Shown one piece after another: positions 9,157-17,822 of a stretch of DNA of 64,000 bases. Each line of letters begins with the position of its first letter. Within the stretch, counting starts at the first letter, position 1. The notes under the pieces were generated by a model. The model had not been told where the DNA came from and ran no database searches. It saw only the letters and a list, made by a program, of their open reading frames with translations. The DNA lies in contig NZ_JOMG01000005.1 in the NCBI RefSeq assembly GCF_000711225.1, positions 62,001 to 126,000 on the forward strand, written 5' to 3'. The stretch comes from Pelobacter seleniigenes DSM 18267 (lineage in GTDB: Bacteria; Desulfobacterota; Desulfuromonadia; Desulfuromonadales; Geopsychrobacteraceae). The position numbers and the translations under genes are program-made.

Positions 9157-10504
9157 CCACCAAGGTCGTGCGGTTGATATTGAGTAACTCAGCCGCACGG
9201 GCTTTCACCCCGTGCCCTAGATCCAACGCCTGAACAATCAGTTCCCGTTCAATATCCGCGATGACCTGATTCATATCGATGCCATTTGCGGTTATCTTCG
9301 GTGTGATCGTCAGCTCCTGACTCTGAAACTTGCCGATATCCGAAGGCAGATCGCTACAACCGATTTCGGTGCTGTCGGTCAGTGCGACTGTCCGTTCGAT
9401 AATATTTTCCATTTCCCTGACATTGCCGGGCCAATCATAGGCTTCCATGGCCCTAAGCGCATCCACACCGATGCCGATCAGCGGGCGGTTCATTTCTTTG
9501 CAGATCTTCTCCATAAAATAACGTGCTAGTTGAGGAATGTCGCCGCGGCGCTCTTTTAAGGGGGGCAGGTGGATGGGAATGACATTGAGACGATAATACA
9601 GGTCCTCCCGGAAGCGTCCTTCTTTGACTTTTAACTGCAGGTCGACATTGGTGGCCGAAATCAGGCGAACATCCAGGTGGATTTTGCGACTTGAGCCGAT
9701 TCGTTCTATCTCATGCTCCTGCAGTACCCGCAGCAGTTTCATCTGCAAATGTAGTGGCATGTCACCGATCTCATCCAAAAAAATCGTACCGCCGTTGGCA
9801 ACTTCAAATTTGCCCGGTTTGTCGGCGACGGCACTGGTGAAGGCACCCTTGACATGTCCAAACAACTCCGACTCGAGCAGATCTTCAGGAATCGCTCCAC
9901 AGTTGATGGCAATAAAAGGTTTGTCCTTGCGGGAACTGTTGTAGTGAATCGCTTTGGCGACCAGTTCTTTGCCGGTCCCGGATGCTCCCAGCACCAGGAT
10001 CGTTGAATCGGTTCCGGCAATTTTTTCCATCCGTTCAAAGACCAGTTGCATGGCCTGACTGGTGCCAATGATATTATCAAAACGGTAGCGCCCGTGAAGT
10101 TGCTGACGCAGGTATTGGTTTTCCAGAACCAGCCGGCTCTTTTCCAGTGCTTTGGCGACTTGAATCTTCAAACGCTCAAAGTTAAACGGCTTGGTGATAT
10201 AGTCGAGCGCTCCTTCCTTCATGGCTTCGACCGCTGTCTCTGCGGAGGCGTTGCCGGTAATAAGGATGACACAGGTTTCGGGAGAATCTTCTTTGACCTG
10301 TTTGAGAATATCGATGCCGCTGACCCCGGGGAGCAGCAAGTCGCTGATGATGAGGTCAAAGGGATGTGTTCTCAGGAGGGATAATGCCTTTTCTCCGGAG
10401 TGGCAACTTTCAACACTGTAGCCGGCTTTGCTCAACAACAGTGAAAGGGCCTTGCAACTGTCCGGCTCGTCATCAATCAGTAGGATTTGAGATTTGTTCG
10501 GCAT
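9125..10504 (-). CDS. Sigma-54-dependent response regulator (NtrC/AtoC family)
   Basis: This 459-residue protein has an N-terminal receiver (acidic pair Asp11-Asp12, phospho-acceptor Asp55, Lys105 in ITKPFN), a central AAA+ domain (Walker A GASGTGKE, Walker B GGTIFLDEIGD, sigma-54 contact loop GAFTSA) and a C-terminal Fis-type helix-turn-helix. Such proteins activate sigma-54 promoters after phosphorylation by a histidine kinase. No kinase gene is adjacent, so it is an orphan. The contact loop GAFTSA differs from the usual GAFTGA at one residue, a common natural variant. The targets are unknown. Confidence 0.93.
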   Translation of the reverse strand: MPNKSQILLIDDEPDSCKALSLLLSKAGYSVESCHSGEKALSLLRTHPFDLIISDLLLPGVSGIDILKQVKEDSPETCVILITGNASAETAVEAMKEGALDYITKPFNFERLKIQVAKALEKSRLVLENQYLRQQLHGRYRFDNIIGTSQAMQLVFERMEKIAGTDSTILVLGASGTGKELVAKAIHYNSSRKDKPFIAINCGAIPEDLLESELFGHVKGAFTSAVADKPGKFEVANGGTIFLDEIGDMPLHLQMKLLRVLQEHEIERIGSSRKIHLDVRLISATNVDLQLKVKEGRFREDLYYRLNVIPIHLPPLKERRGDIPQLARYFMEKICKEMNRPLIGIGVDALRAMEAYDWPGNVREMENIIERTVALTDSTEIGCSDLPSDIGKFQSQELTITPKITANGIDMNQVIADIERELIVQALDLGHGVKARAAELLNINRTTLVEKIKRLGVDA

Positions 10505-10670
10505 GGCGGCTCCCTGGCAGGCGTCATTTGTTTGACGTCAGCCTAGCACGGCCATAAAAATGGAACAACAGGAATCGGTGAACCGACTGGAGCTGGCGGC
10601 GTTAAAGATATTGAAAAAAATTAAATAAGATTATATTTTAAAGACTTGCTGACCGGATAATGAGTGGGAA

Positions 10671-11342
10671 ATGTTGACTATTTCATCTCAGTTGTATTTG
10701 TCGAACTCCTCCCAGCCCCTTTCGCGGAGTGATGATGGTGATCTGAAGGGGACTGATCACACGCAGAACTCTGCGGTCAGCCAGGCTAACGATCCTGCGC
10801 TCGCTCATATCGAACCCGGTCAGCAGACCACCCGACCTGATGGCAGCCGTAAAGATTCCCTTGAGCTCAGTGCCGAAGCTGAAGAAATCCGCCAGTTGCA
10901 GTTTCGTGACCATGAAGTCCGCGCCCATGAAGCGGCTCATGCGGCTACCGGTGGTGCTTATGCCGGATCCCCGCAATACCAATACCAGCAGGGGCCGGAC
11001 GGTAAAGCCTATGCTACCGACGGAGAGGTTAGTATCGACATGTCTCCGGTCAGCAGCGATCCTGAGGCGACTTTGGATAAGGCTGAACAGATCCGCGCGG
11101 CAGCTCTGGCTCCGGCCCAACCGAGCGGGCAGGACCTCAAAGTGGCCCAGAAGGCCCAGGCCATGGCCAGTAAGGCAAAAATCGAACTGGCCCAACAGCA
11201 GTCCGAGGAGTTGTCCGCTGCTGCCAACCAGGACACGGCTTCCACCCCTTTGGCTGCAGACTCCCATTCGCTCGGCAATGACTCGTCACCAACAGTGCCC
11301 AACAGTTTCACCGGGATCGCCCGACTCAGTATCTACTCCTGA
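10671..11342 (+). CDS. SprA-related / putative metalloprotease (CJM1_0395 family)
   Basis: The 223-residue protein has a low-complexity, Ser/Gln-rich N-terminus and a central conserved block running from LRFRDHEVRAHEAAHA-like residues through GGAYAGSPQYQYQ and GPDGKAYATDGEVSID. HEAAH fits the HExxH zinc pattern that led to the name putative metalloprotease; activity has not been shown to my knowledge. The C-terminus is Ala/Gln-rich and likely helical. No signal peptide is seen. The gene is flanked by the response regulator (divergent) and pyruvate carboxylase, with no obvious functional link. Confidence 0.75.
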   Translation: MLTISSQLYLSNSSQPLSRSDDGDLKGTDHTQNSAVSQANDPALAHIEPGQQTTRPDGSRKDSLELSAEAEEIRQLQFRDHEVRAHEAAHAATGGAYAGSPQYQYQQGPDGKAYATDGEVSIDMSPVSSDPEATLDKAEQIRAAALAPAQPSGQDLKVAQKAQAMASKAKIELAQQQSEELSAAANQDTASTPLAADSHSLGNDSSPTVPNSFTGIARLSIYS

Positions 11343-11462
11343 TTTTTTAACCTTTCTTTGCAGGATCGGTCGGCACGTCCGGTTCTGTTTTCTTTCTTAC
11401 CTGGTTTTCTTTTTGGCCTGGTTTTATGGCATATTGTTGGAAAAATAAAACGTTATTCTATA

Positions 11463-11492
11463 TTGACATTTGTCCTATATTTCTGCTTTTAT
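11463..11492 (+). promoter_or_regulatory. Possible sigma-70 promoter for pyruvate carboxylase
   Basis: A perfect TTGACA (11463-11468) is followed after 18 bases by TTTTAT. It lies about 125 bp before the pyc start in an otherwise AT-rich, gene-free stretch. Confidence 0.4.
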
Positions 11493-11615
11493 CGCAATGT
11501 GTTTGATGCAAATATATGAAATTTAAGAATAAAATTAAATATCAGTAAAAATATTTAGGCATCTCAAAAAATATCAAATTTGTAATCATTCAGGTCTCTT
11601 GGAGGAAAATAAAAC

Positions 11616-14600
11616 ATGGCTAAGCGGAATTTTAAAAAAATCATGGCTGCCAATCGCGGCGAGATCGCCATCCGGATCTTTCGCGCCTGTACCGAACTCG
11701 GCATTGCGACTGTTGCCATTTATTCGGAGCAGGATCGGCTTTCCCTGCATCGTTATAAGGCTGATGAGGCTTATCAGGTCGGAGCCGGCAAGGGACCCAT
11801 CGAAGCCTACCTGGGCATCGACGAGATTATTGACCTGGCGCGGAAGAAAAATGTCGATGCCATTCATCCGGGGTATGGCTTTTTATCGGAAAACGCCGAT
11901 TTTGCAGAGGCCTGCGAACGGGCGGGAATCGCCTTTATCGGGCCGACTCCCGAGGCCCAACGCCAGCTGGGCAATAAACTCTCCGGCCGGGAGGTCGCCA
12001 TCGCCGCCGGAGTGCCAATTGTTCCCGGTACCGACAGCCCGGTAAGTACCGAGGAGGAAGCGCTGATCTTTGCCAAGGCCACTGGCTATCCCATCATTGT
12101 CAAGGCCAGCGCCGGTGGCGGCGGTCGGGGAATGCGGGTGGTCTATAATCAGAAGGAACTGCTGGAAGGTTTGAAGAGCGCAGCGTCGGAAGCCAAAGCT
12201 GCGTTCGGCGATGCAACGGTCTTTCTGGAAAAATATATCGAAAATCCGAAGCATGTCGAGGTTCAGGTTCTCGGCGATCAATACGGCAACCTGGTGCATT
12301 TCTATGAACGGGACTGCTCCATCCAGCGGCGCCATCAAAAGGTGATCGAAATGGCGCCTTCTCTCTATCTGAGTAAGAAGAAGCGAGAAGAGCTCTGCGC
12401 TTATGCCTTGAAAATGGCGGCTGCGGTCAATTACAGCAATGCCGGCACTATCGAATTTCTTATGGACCATGAGCAGAATTTCTATTTTATTGAAGTCAAT
12501 CCACGGATCCAGGTTGAGCATACCGTGACTGAACTGGTTACCATGCGCAATCTGGTGCAGATGCAGATCAGGGTTGCTGAAGGATATAAATTGACCGATC
12601 CGGAGATCGGCATCAAGAGCCAGAAAGAGATTGAGCTGCGCGGCTATGCGATTCAGTCGCGGGTCACCACCGAAGACCCGGCCAATAATTTTGCGCCGGA
12701 TTTCGGCATCATTAAAGCCTACCGCACCGCTGCCGGCTTCGGCGTGCGGCTGGATGCCGCGGCCGGGTATGCCGGAGCCCAGATTACCCCCTATTACGAT
12801 TCGTTGCTGGTGAAGATTTCCACCTGGGGATTGACCTTCGCTGATGCTGCGCGAACCATGCATCGTTCGCTGCAGGAATTCCGGATCCGCGGGGTGAAGA
12901 CCAATATCGGCTTCCTGGAAAAAGTCATGACGCACCCGGTTTTCCTGGCCGGAAACTGTGATACTTCGTTTCTGGAAAAGCACCCGGAGGTGTTTGACCT
13001 GCGTGCCAAAAAAGACCGGGCCAACAAAATTCTCAGTTACATCGGCCATATTTCCGTGAACGGCTATCCCGGCATTGCCCCGGCCAAGGCGCTGCGCTAT
13101 GCCGAACTGCGCGAACCGGAGATTCCGGAAATTGCCTATGGCCGGCAACATCCGCGGGGGACCAGGGATATCCTGCGTGAAAAAGGGCCGGCCGGACTGG
13201 CCGCCTGGGCGCGCGCACAGAAGCATCTGCTGATCACCGATACCACCATGCGTGACGCCCATCAGTCGCTGGTGGCGACCCGCTTCCGGACCTTTGACCT
13301 GGACCGGATCGCCGAAGCCACCGCCCACCTGGGCGGCGGACTGTTCTCCTTGGAGATGTGGGGAGGCGCGACCTTTGATGTGGCGATGCGTTTTTTGCGG
13401 GAAGATCCCTGGGAGCGTCTTGATCGGTTGCGGTCCAAGGTGCCGAACATTCTTTTTCAGATGCTGCTGCGCGGTTCCAATGCGGTCGGTTACACCAATT
13501 ATCCCGATAATGTCGTCCAGGAGTTTGTCACTCAGGCGGCGCGGAGTGGAATCGATATCTTTCGGGTGTTCGATTCCCTGAACTGGACCAAGGGGATGCA
13601 GGTGGCCATGGAAGCGGTTCGTAAAAACGAGGCGATCTGTGAAGCGGCCATCTGCTACACCGGCGATATCCTCGATCCGAAGCGGGACAAATACCCCCTC
13701 GCATACTATGTCGGCATGGCCAAGGAGTTGGAGAAGATGGGCGCACATATCCTGGCGATCAAGGATATGGCCGGGCTGGTCAAGCCGTTTGCCGCGGAAA
13801 AGCTGGTCAAGGCGCTGAAAAACGAAATCGGTCTGCCGATCCATTTGCACACCCATGATACCTCGAGTAATGGCGGCGCCATGTACTTGCAGGCCGCCCA
13901 GGCCGGTTGCGATATCGTGGACGTGGCCCTGTCATCGGTTTCGGGACTGACTGCCCAGCCGAACATGAACGCCCTGCTTGCCGCTCTGCAGGGGACGATC
14001 TGGGATCCCAAGATGGATTTGGACGGGCTGCAGAAATTGGCCAATTATTGGGAAACCTGCCGCAGTTATTATGCGCCATTCGAGTCTGAACTGCGTAGCG
14101 GGACCGCTCAGGTCTATTTTCATGAGATCCCGGGCGGGCAGTATTCCAACTATAAACCCCAGGTGGAAGGCCTGGGCCTGGGACATCGTTGGGAAGAGTG
14201 CAAGCTGATGTATCGCAAGGTCAACGATATGTTCGGGGATCTGGTCAAGGTGACTCCGTCGTCAAAGATTGTCGGCGACATGGCCATGTTTATGGTGCAG
14301 AACAACCTGGAACCGGACGATGTTTATCAGCGTGGTCACGAATTGACCTTTCCCCAAGGGGTGATCGACTTTTTCAAGGGAATGATCGGCCAGCCATATG
14401 GTGGCTTCCCGGAAGAACTCCAGAAAATCATCCTCAAAGCGGAGCGACCACTGACCTGCCGTCCCGGTGAATTGCTGGAACCTGTTGATTTTGAATTGAA
14501 GCAGGTTGAACTGGAGAAAAAGCTCGGTCATCAGGTCTCCCGCAGGGATACTCTGTCCGCGGTGCTGTATCCTGGGGTTTTTGAGGAGTTCGATCGGTTC

Positions 14601-15068
14601 CGTCAGGATCACAGCGATACCTCGTTTTTGCCGACCCCGGTCTTTTTCTACGGCCTTGATATCGCTGACGAGGTGACCATCGATATTGAAGCGGGCAAAA
14701 CCCTGATCGTTAAGCTGAATGCTATCGGGCGCGTTCGCGAGGACGGGACCAGACATATCTATTTCGAACTTAACGGAGAACCGCGCAGTGCCACCGTGAC
14801 GGATCTGGCCGTGGTGGTGGATGAAACCAGCCATGTTAAGGCAGATCCGGCCAATGGACATGAGATAGGGGCGCCCATGCCGGGGAGGATTTTCAAGCTC
14901 ATGGTTCAGGTCGGCGACCAGGTTTCTGCCGGCGATGTCGTGGTCGTGACCGAAGCGATGAAGATGGAAACCAATGTCAAGGCGACGAAATCAGGTACGG
15001 TCAGGGAATTGATGTTCAGCGAAGGAGCCCAGATTGAGCAAGGAGACCTGCTGGCGATTCTGGATTAA
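11616..15068 (+). CDS. pyc: Pyruvate carboxylase
   Basis: This 1150-residue protein is a full-length single-chain pyruvate carboxylase, the biotin enzyme that makes oxaloacetate from pyruvate and bicarbonate. The biotin carboxylase domain comes first (ANRGEIAIRIFRA; ATP-grasp glycine loop ASAGGGGRGMR). The carboxyltransferase TIM barrel starts at DTTMRDAHQSL and contains the metal-binding HLHTHDTS. The C-terminal biotinyl domain has EAMKMET with biotinyl Lys1116. A GGAGG box precedes the ATG. The enzyme is the usual anaplerotic route in acetate-oxidising Desulfuromonadales. It converges on ptsP. Confidence 0.97.
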   Translation: MAKRNFKKIMAANRGEIAIRIFRACTELGIATVAIYSEQDRLSLHRYKADEAYQVGAGKGPIEAYLGIDEIIDLARKKNVDAIHPGYGFLSENADFAEACERAGIAFIGPTPEAQRQLGNKLSGREVAIAAGVPIVPGTDSPVSTEEEALIFAKATGYPIIVKASAGGGGRGMRVVYNQKELLEGLKSAASEAKAAFGDATVFLEKYIENPKHVEVQVLGDQYGNLVHFYERDCSIQRRHQKVIEMAPSLYLSKKKREELCAYALKMAAAVNYSNAGTIEFLMDHEQNFYFIEVNPRIQVEHTVTELVTMRNLVQMQIRVAEGYKLTDPEIGIKSQKEIELRGYAIQSRVTTEDPANNFAPDFGIIKAYRTAAGFGVRLDAAAGYAGAQITPYYDSLLVKISTWGLTFADAARTMHRSLQEFRIRGVKTNIGFLEKVMTHPVFLAGNCDTSFLEKHPEVFDLRAKKDRANKILSYIGHISVNGYPGIAPAKALRYAELREPEIPEIAYGRQHPRGTRDILREKGPAGLAAWARAQKHLLITDTTMRDAHQSLVATRFRTFDLDRIAEATAHLGGGLFSLEMWGGATFDVAMRFLREDPWERLDRLRSKVPNILFQMLLRGSNAVGYTNYPDNVVQEFVTQAARSGIDIFRVFDSLNWTKGMQVAMEAVRKNEAICEAAICYTGDILDPKRDKYPLAYYVGMAKELEKMGAHILAIKDMAGLVKPFAAEKLVKALKNEIGLPIHLHTHDTSSNGGAMYLQAAQAGCDIVDVALSSVSGLTAQPNMNALLAALQGTIWDPKMDLDGLQKLANYWETCRSYYAPFESELRSGTAQVYFHEIPGGQYSNYKPQVEGLGLGHRWEECKLMYRKVNDMFGDLVKVTPSSKIVGDMAMFMVQNNLEPDDVYQRGHELTFPQGVIDFFKGMIGQPYGGFPEELQKIILKAERPLTCRPGELLEPVDFELKQVELEKKLGHQVSRRDTLSAVLYPGVFEEFDRFRQDHSDTSFLPTPVFFYGLDIADEVTIDIEAGKTLIVKLNAIGRVREDGTRHIYFELNGEPRSATVTDLAVVVDETSHVKADPANGHEIGAPMPGRIFKLMVQVGDQVSAGDVVVVTEAMKMETNVKATKSGTVRELMFSEGAQIEQGDLLAILD

Positions 15069-15076
15069 ACTGCAAA

Positions 15077-15111
15077 GCGGCTGGGCTGGATGGGGAGAGT
15101 GGCTCAGCCGC
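15077..15111. repeat. Inverted repeat between convergent pyc and ptsP
   Basis: GCGGCTG (15077-15083) and CAGCCGC (15105-15111) form a perfect 7-bp stem across the short gap between the two convergent genes, including the ptsP stop codon. There is no T-run on either side, so any terminator role is uncertain. Confidence 0.35.
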
Positions 15112-17431
15112 GGTAGTAGTCTGCGATATAGTTTTCCAGCATTGTCCGGATGGTTTTGCTGTCCGCTTTTTCGAGGATGTCGCCCGCCAGGGTCTCTGCC
15201 GCCTTGCTGTCGATCCGGCTGATAAACCTTTTCAGCTGCGGGATATACGGGGCGGACAGGCTGAACTCATGAATGCCGATGCCGATCAGGGCGAGCAGAC
15301 AGGCGGGGTCGGTTGCCATCTCCCCGCACACACAGATGTCAATGCCATTGTCTCGGGCCGCTTTGGAGATCCCTTCCAGTGACAGGAGTACGGCCGGGTG
15401 CAGTGGATCGTAGTAGCTCTCGACCCGCGGATTGGAGCGATCGGCGGCAAGCAGATATTGAATCAGGTCATTGGTACCAAGAGCGAAGAAGTCCATCTCT
15501 TTGGCCAGATGGTGGGCCAGGCGGACCGCAGCCGGAACTTCGATCATTGCCCCCAGGGGGACGTGCTCGGGGATACGGATCCCTTCCTGCTGCAACTTGG
15601 CCCTGGCTGCGCTGACAATCTCTTTGCAGGCAACGATCTCTTCCATATTTGAAATCATCGGGAAGAGTAATTTAACCGGTCCGTGCATGGCGGCCATGAG
15701 AATGGCTTCGATCTGGGTCTGGAAAATTTCTTTATTGTCCAGGCTGACCCGGACGGAGCGCCAGCCCATAAAAGGGTTGTCTTCCCGGGGATGGGTGAAG
15801 TAGGGCAACGCCTTATCCCCGCCGATGTCCAGGGTGCGGATGGTGACCGGCAGCCCGTCGAATTCTTCAACCACTTTTTTGTACAATTGGTACTGGGTCT
15901 TGCGATTGGGAAAATTGCTGCGTGCCATGTAGGGGAATTCGGTCCGATAGAGACCAACTCCCTCCGCACCGTTCTTTTTAGCGACACCGACATCGCTGAC
16001 CAGGCCGATATTGGCGCGCAGGTTGATGCGGATGCCATCGCTGGTGGTTGCCAGGACATCGCGCAGTTCACTGAGTTTTTCCTGCTCTTGCAGGCGGTCT
16101 TGTTCCAGGCGGAGATATTCATCGACAACCGCAACCGAGGGATTCTGGTAAACATGACCGGTGTTGGCGTCAAGAATCAGGTTGGCGTCGGGTTGAATTC
16201 TCGCCACCGCCCCCTTGACACCGATCAAAGCCGGTATCCCCAGTGCTTTAGCCATAATAACTGAGTGGGAGTTGGCTTCGTTGGATTCGATGATCATGCC
16301 CTGGATCATGTGATGATCCAGTACGGCCATGTCCGAGGGGAGCAGCTTTTTGGCCACCAGGATCCCGGCATGGTTCAGGTGCAGCCCTTCCGGGTTTCTG
16401 CCGATCAGGTTGGCCAGCAGGCGACGGCCGATATCCTCCATGTCCGCAGCGCGCTCGCGCAAATAGGGGTCTTCCATCTGATTGAAAGCCTCAAGGTAGC
16501 TGCTGATGACTTTCTTCAGCGCATAGGGTGCGCTGTGGCGTTCCTCAATGAGCTTGTAGAGTTTCTCTATGAAGCCGCGGTCTTCAAGGATCATCAAATG
16601 CGTGTGGAAGATTGCAGCATCCTCCTGGGTCAGCTGATCCGCGACTCTTTTTTCCAGATACAGAGTCTGTATCCGGGTTTGGCGTAAAGCCTCGTCGAGG
16701 CGCTTCTGTTCGGCCTGAGGATCGATATTGCACTCATCAAAGATGTCGGCAAAGCCGAACTGTTGATCGACGACATTGGCCGGACCGCTGACCACCCCGG
16801 GATAGGCGGCCTGTCCTTGGAGGACATCACTTTGCAGCAGGTCTTCTGCTGCCGGGGACTGCTGGAGAGGTTCTGTCGGGAGCGGACGCTTGAACTTATG
16901 GATAGCGTCCAGCAGTCGGGCATTGACAACAATGGAGGCAACCTGAAAGGCAATCGTTGTTAACGTGGCGAGTTCTTCCTCGGAAAAAATGTGGGCCTTG
17001 CGGGTTTGAATGACCAGCACGCCGATGGAGTAGTTCCGATCAAATAACGGGATGCCGACAAAGGTATGGAATTGCTCCTCGCCGGTTTCAGAAAAATAAC
17101 GATAATGGGGGTGATTCTGTGGCTCCTGAATAGCAAGGACCCGTTGTTCCTCGGCGGTTTTTCCGGTCAGGCCTTCGCCTATTTTCAGACTGACTTTGCC
17201 GATAGCGCCCTGATCAAGGCCGCGGGTTGCACGCAGAGTGAGGGTTTCCTTGTCCTCTTCCAGCAGATAGAGGGAACAGACGTCGGATTGGGCACGCTGG
17301 GCGACCAGGTCAACAATGTTGGCAATGGTTTCGTTCAGATCGTGGGATTGCAGGATCAGTGCGCTGATATCCTGCAGGGTACTCAACCCCAGCGTCAAAT
17401 CTTTGTTCGGAGTGCTGTTTTGGGAATTCAT
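15104..17431 (-). CDS. ptsP: PEP-protein phosphotransferase PtsP (enzyme I-Ntr) with GAF domain
   Basis: The 775-residue protein starts with a GAF domain (about residues 20-165), followed by the enzyme I domains: the phosphoryl-transfer domain with the active-site histidine in NEANSHSVIMAKALGIPA, and the PEP-binding barrel (TLDIGGDKALPYF, GLYRTEFPYM, CGEMA). Enzyme I-Ntr passes phosphate from PEP to NPr and then EIIA-Ntr, a regulatory chain that responds to nitrogen and carbon status rather than transporting sugar. No ptsO or ptsN is seen in the window. The ribosome-binding site is poor. The gene lies downstream of the terminator of the proposed small RNA, so it probably has its own promoter. 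Confidence 0.95.
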   Translation of the reverse strand: MNSQNSTPNKDLTLGLSTLQDISALILQSHDLNETIANIVDLVAQRAQSDVCSLYLLEEDKETLTLRATRGLDQGAIGKVSLKIGEGLTGKTAEEQRVLAIQEPQNHPHYRYFSETGEEQFHTFVGIPLFDRNYSIGVLVIQTRKAHIFSEEELATLTTIAFQVASIVVNARLLDAIHKFKRPLPTEPLQQSPAAEDLLQSDVLQGQAAYPGVVSGPANVVDQQFGFADIFDECNIDPQAEQKRLDEALRQTRIQTLYLEKRVADQLTQEDAAIFHTHLMILEDRGFIEKLYKLIEERHSAPYALKKVISSYLEAFNQMEDPYLRERAADMEDIGRRLLANLIGRNPEGLHLNHAGILVAKKLLPSDMAVLDHHMIQGMIIESNEANSHSVIMAKALGIPALIGVKGAVARIQPDANLILDANTGHVYQNPSVAVVDEYLRLEQDRLQEQEKLSELRDVLATTSDGIRINLRANIGLVSDVGVAKKNGAEGVGLYRTEFPYMARSNFPNRKTQYQLYKKVVEEFDGLPVTIRTLDIGGDKALPYFTHPREDNPFMGWRSVRVSLDNKEIFQTQIEAILMAAMHGPVKLLFPMISNMEEIVACKEIVSAARAKLQQEGIRIPEHVPLGAMIEVPAAVRLAHHLAKEMDFFALGTNDLIQYLLAADRSNPRVESYYDPLHPAVLLSLEGISKAARDNGIDICVCGEMATDPACLLALIGIGIHEFSLSAPYIPQLKRFISRIDSKAAETLAGDILEKADSKTIRTMLENYIADYYRG

Positions 17432-17543
17432 CTAAGTCGGGACCATTTGTTATTCAGTTGATTTCTTGCTTGGGGGGAGCCCCATATTCGGGCATCAAGA
17501 ACTTATTTTAGCTCAACCGACTTGGCATTGCGAACGAAAACAT

Positions 17544-17583
17544 AAAAAAACACCGCCAAGGGGAGAGAGGAGCCTCGGCGGTG
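17544..17583 (-). terminator. Intrinsic terminator of the candidate small RNA
   Basis: Reading on the minus strand, CACCGCC pairs with GGCGGTG (plus-strand arms 17551-17557 and 17577-17583), extended by an inner AGG/CCT step, and is followed at once by seven T residues. It ends transcription before ptsP, which lies 110 bp on. No annotated gene ends nearby, which is why a separate short transcript is proposed. Confidence 0.85.
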
Positions 17584-17639
17584 AAATAGGGATGTTTGAG
17601 ATCCGTTCGGGCGGGAACGGGTACACCCTGTTACATGGG
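17544..17639 (-). ncRNA. Candidate sigma-54-dependent small RNA
   Basis: A transcript of about 96 nt is predicted between a sigma-54 promoter (17650-17665) and a strong intrinsic terminator (17544-17583). It has no reading frame: the only early AUG is followed directly by UAA. It can form a perfect 6-bp hairpin CCGTTC/GAACGG (17603-17620, loop CCGCCC in the RNA), then a short single-stranded A/U-containing linker, then the terminator hairpin. Its terminator loop is C/U-rich (CTCCTCTCTCCCC), complementary in type to Shine-Dalgarno sequences, as in several trans-acting repressor RNAs. This is inferred only from sequence; no known RNA family was recognised. Confidence 0.55.
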
Positions 17640-17649
17640 CTCTATATTA

Positions 17650-17665
17650 AGCAGCTATTGTGCCA
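17650..17665 (-). promoter_or_regulatory. Sigma-54 promoter (-24/-12) of the candidate small RNA
   Basis: The minus strand reads TGGCAC-AATAG-CTGCT, against the consensus TGGCAC-N5-TTGCW: one mismatch, with both the GG and GC dinucleotides in correct spacing. Transcription should begin near 17639. Palindromes suited to an activator lie 120-180 bp upstream. Confidence 0.65.
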
Positions 17666-17761
17666 AACTTGAGAGGCCTTCCTGTTTATTCTGTAACTGT
17701 CCAAAAAATGGAAGAATTATAATGTTTCCGATCTTTTGCTATGGAGACGAGACATATTATG

Positions 17762-17822
17762 TGAGCCACGAAGTGTGCCGGCTGTGGCACGAATGTGCGG
17801 CACATGTGTCGTTTGTGGCTCA
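17762..17822. promoter_or_regulatory. Palindrome cluster, probable activator binding sites (UAS)
   Basis: Three inverted repeats are nested here: outer TGAGCCAC (17762-17769) / GTGGCTCA (17815-17822), then GTGCC-N6-GGCAC (17775-17790), and ATGTGC-G-GCACAT (17793-17805). No T-run follows on either strand, so it does not look like a terminator. The cluster begins at the stop codon of the sigma-54 regulator and is centred about 155 bp upstream of the predicted small-RNA start, a usual distance for an enhancer site. The same motif recurs in the regulator's promoter (20146-20180). Confidence 0.6.

Noticed and set aside
11883-13856. Long frame on the minus strand across pyruvate carboxylase
   Set aside because: A shadow of the pyc codon pattern; no recognisable domain.
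15683-16687. Plus-strand frames antisense to ptsP
   Set aside because: Shadows of the real gene; no start signals or homology.
17762-17822. Terminator of the regulator gene
   Set aside because: The nested stems have no T-run on the minus strand and resemble binding sites that recur in the regulator promoter.
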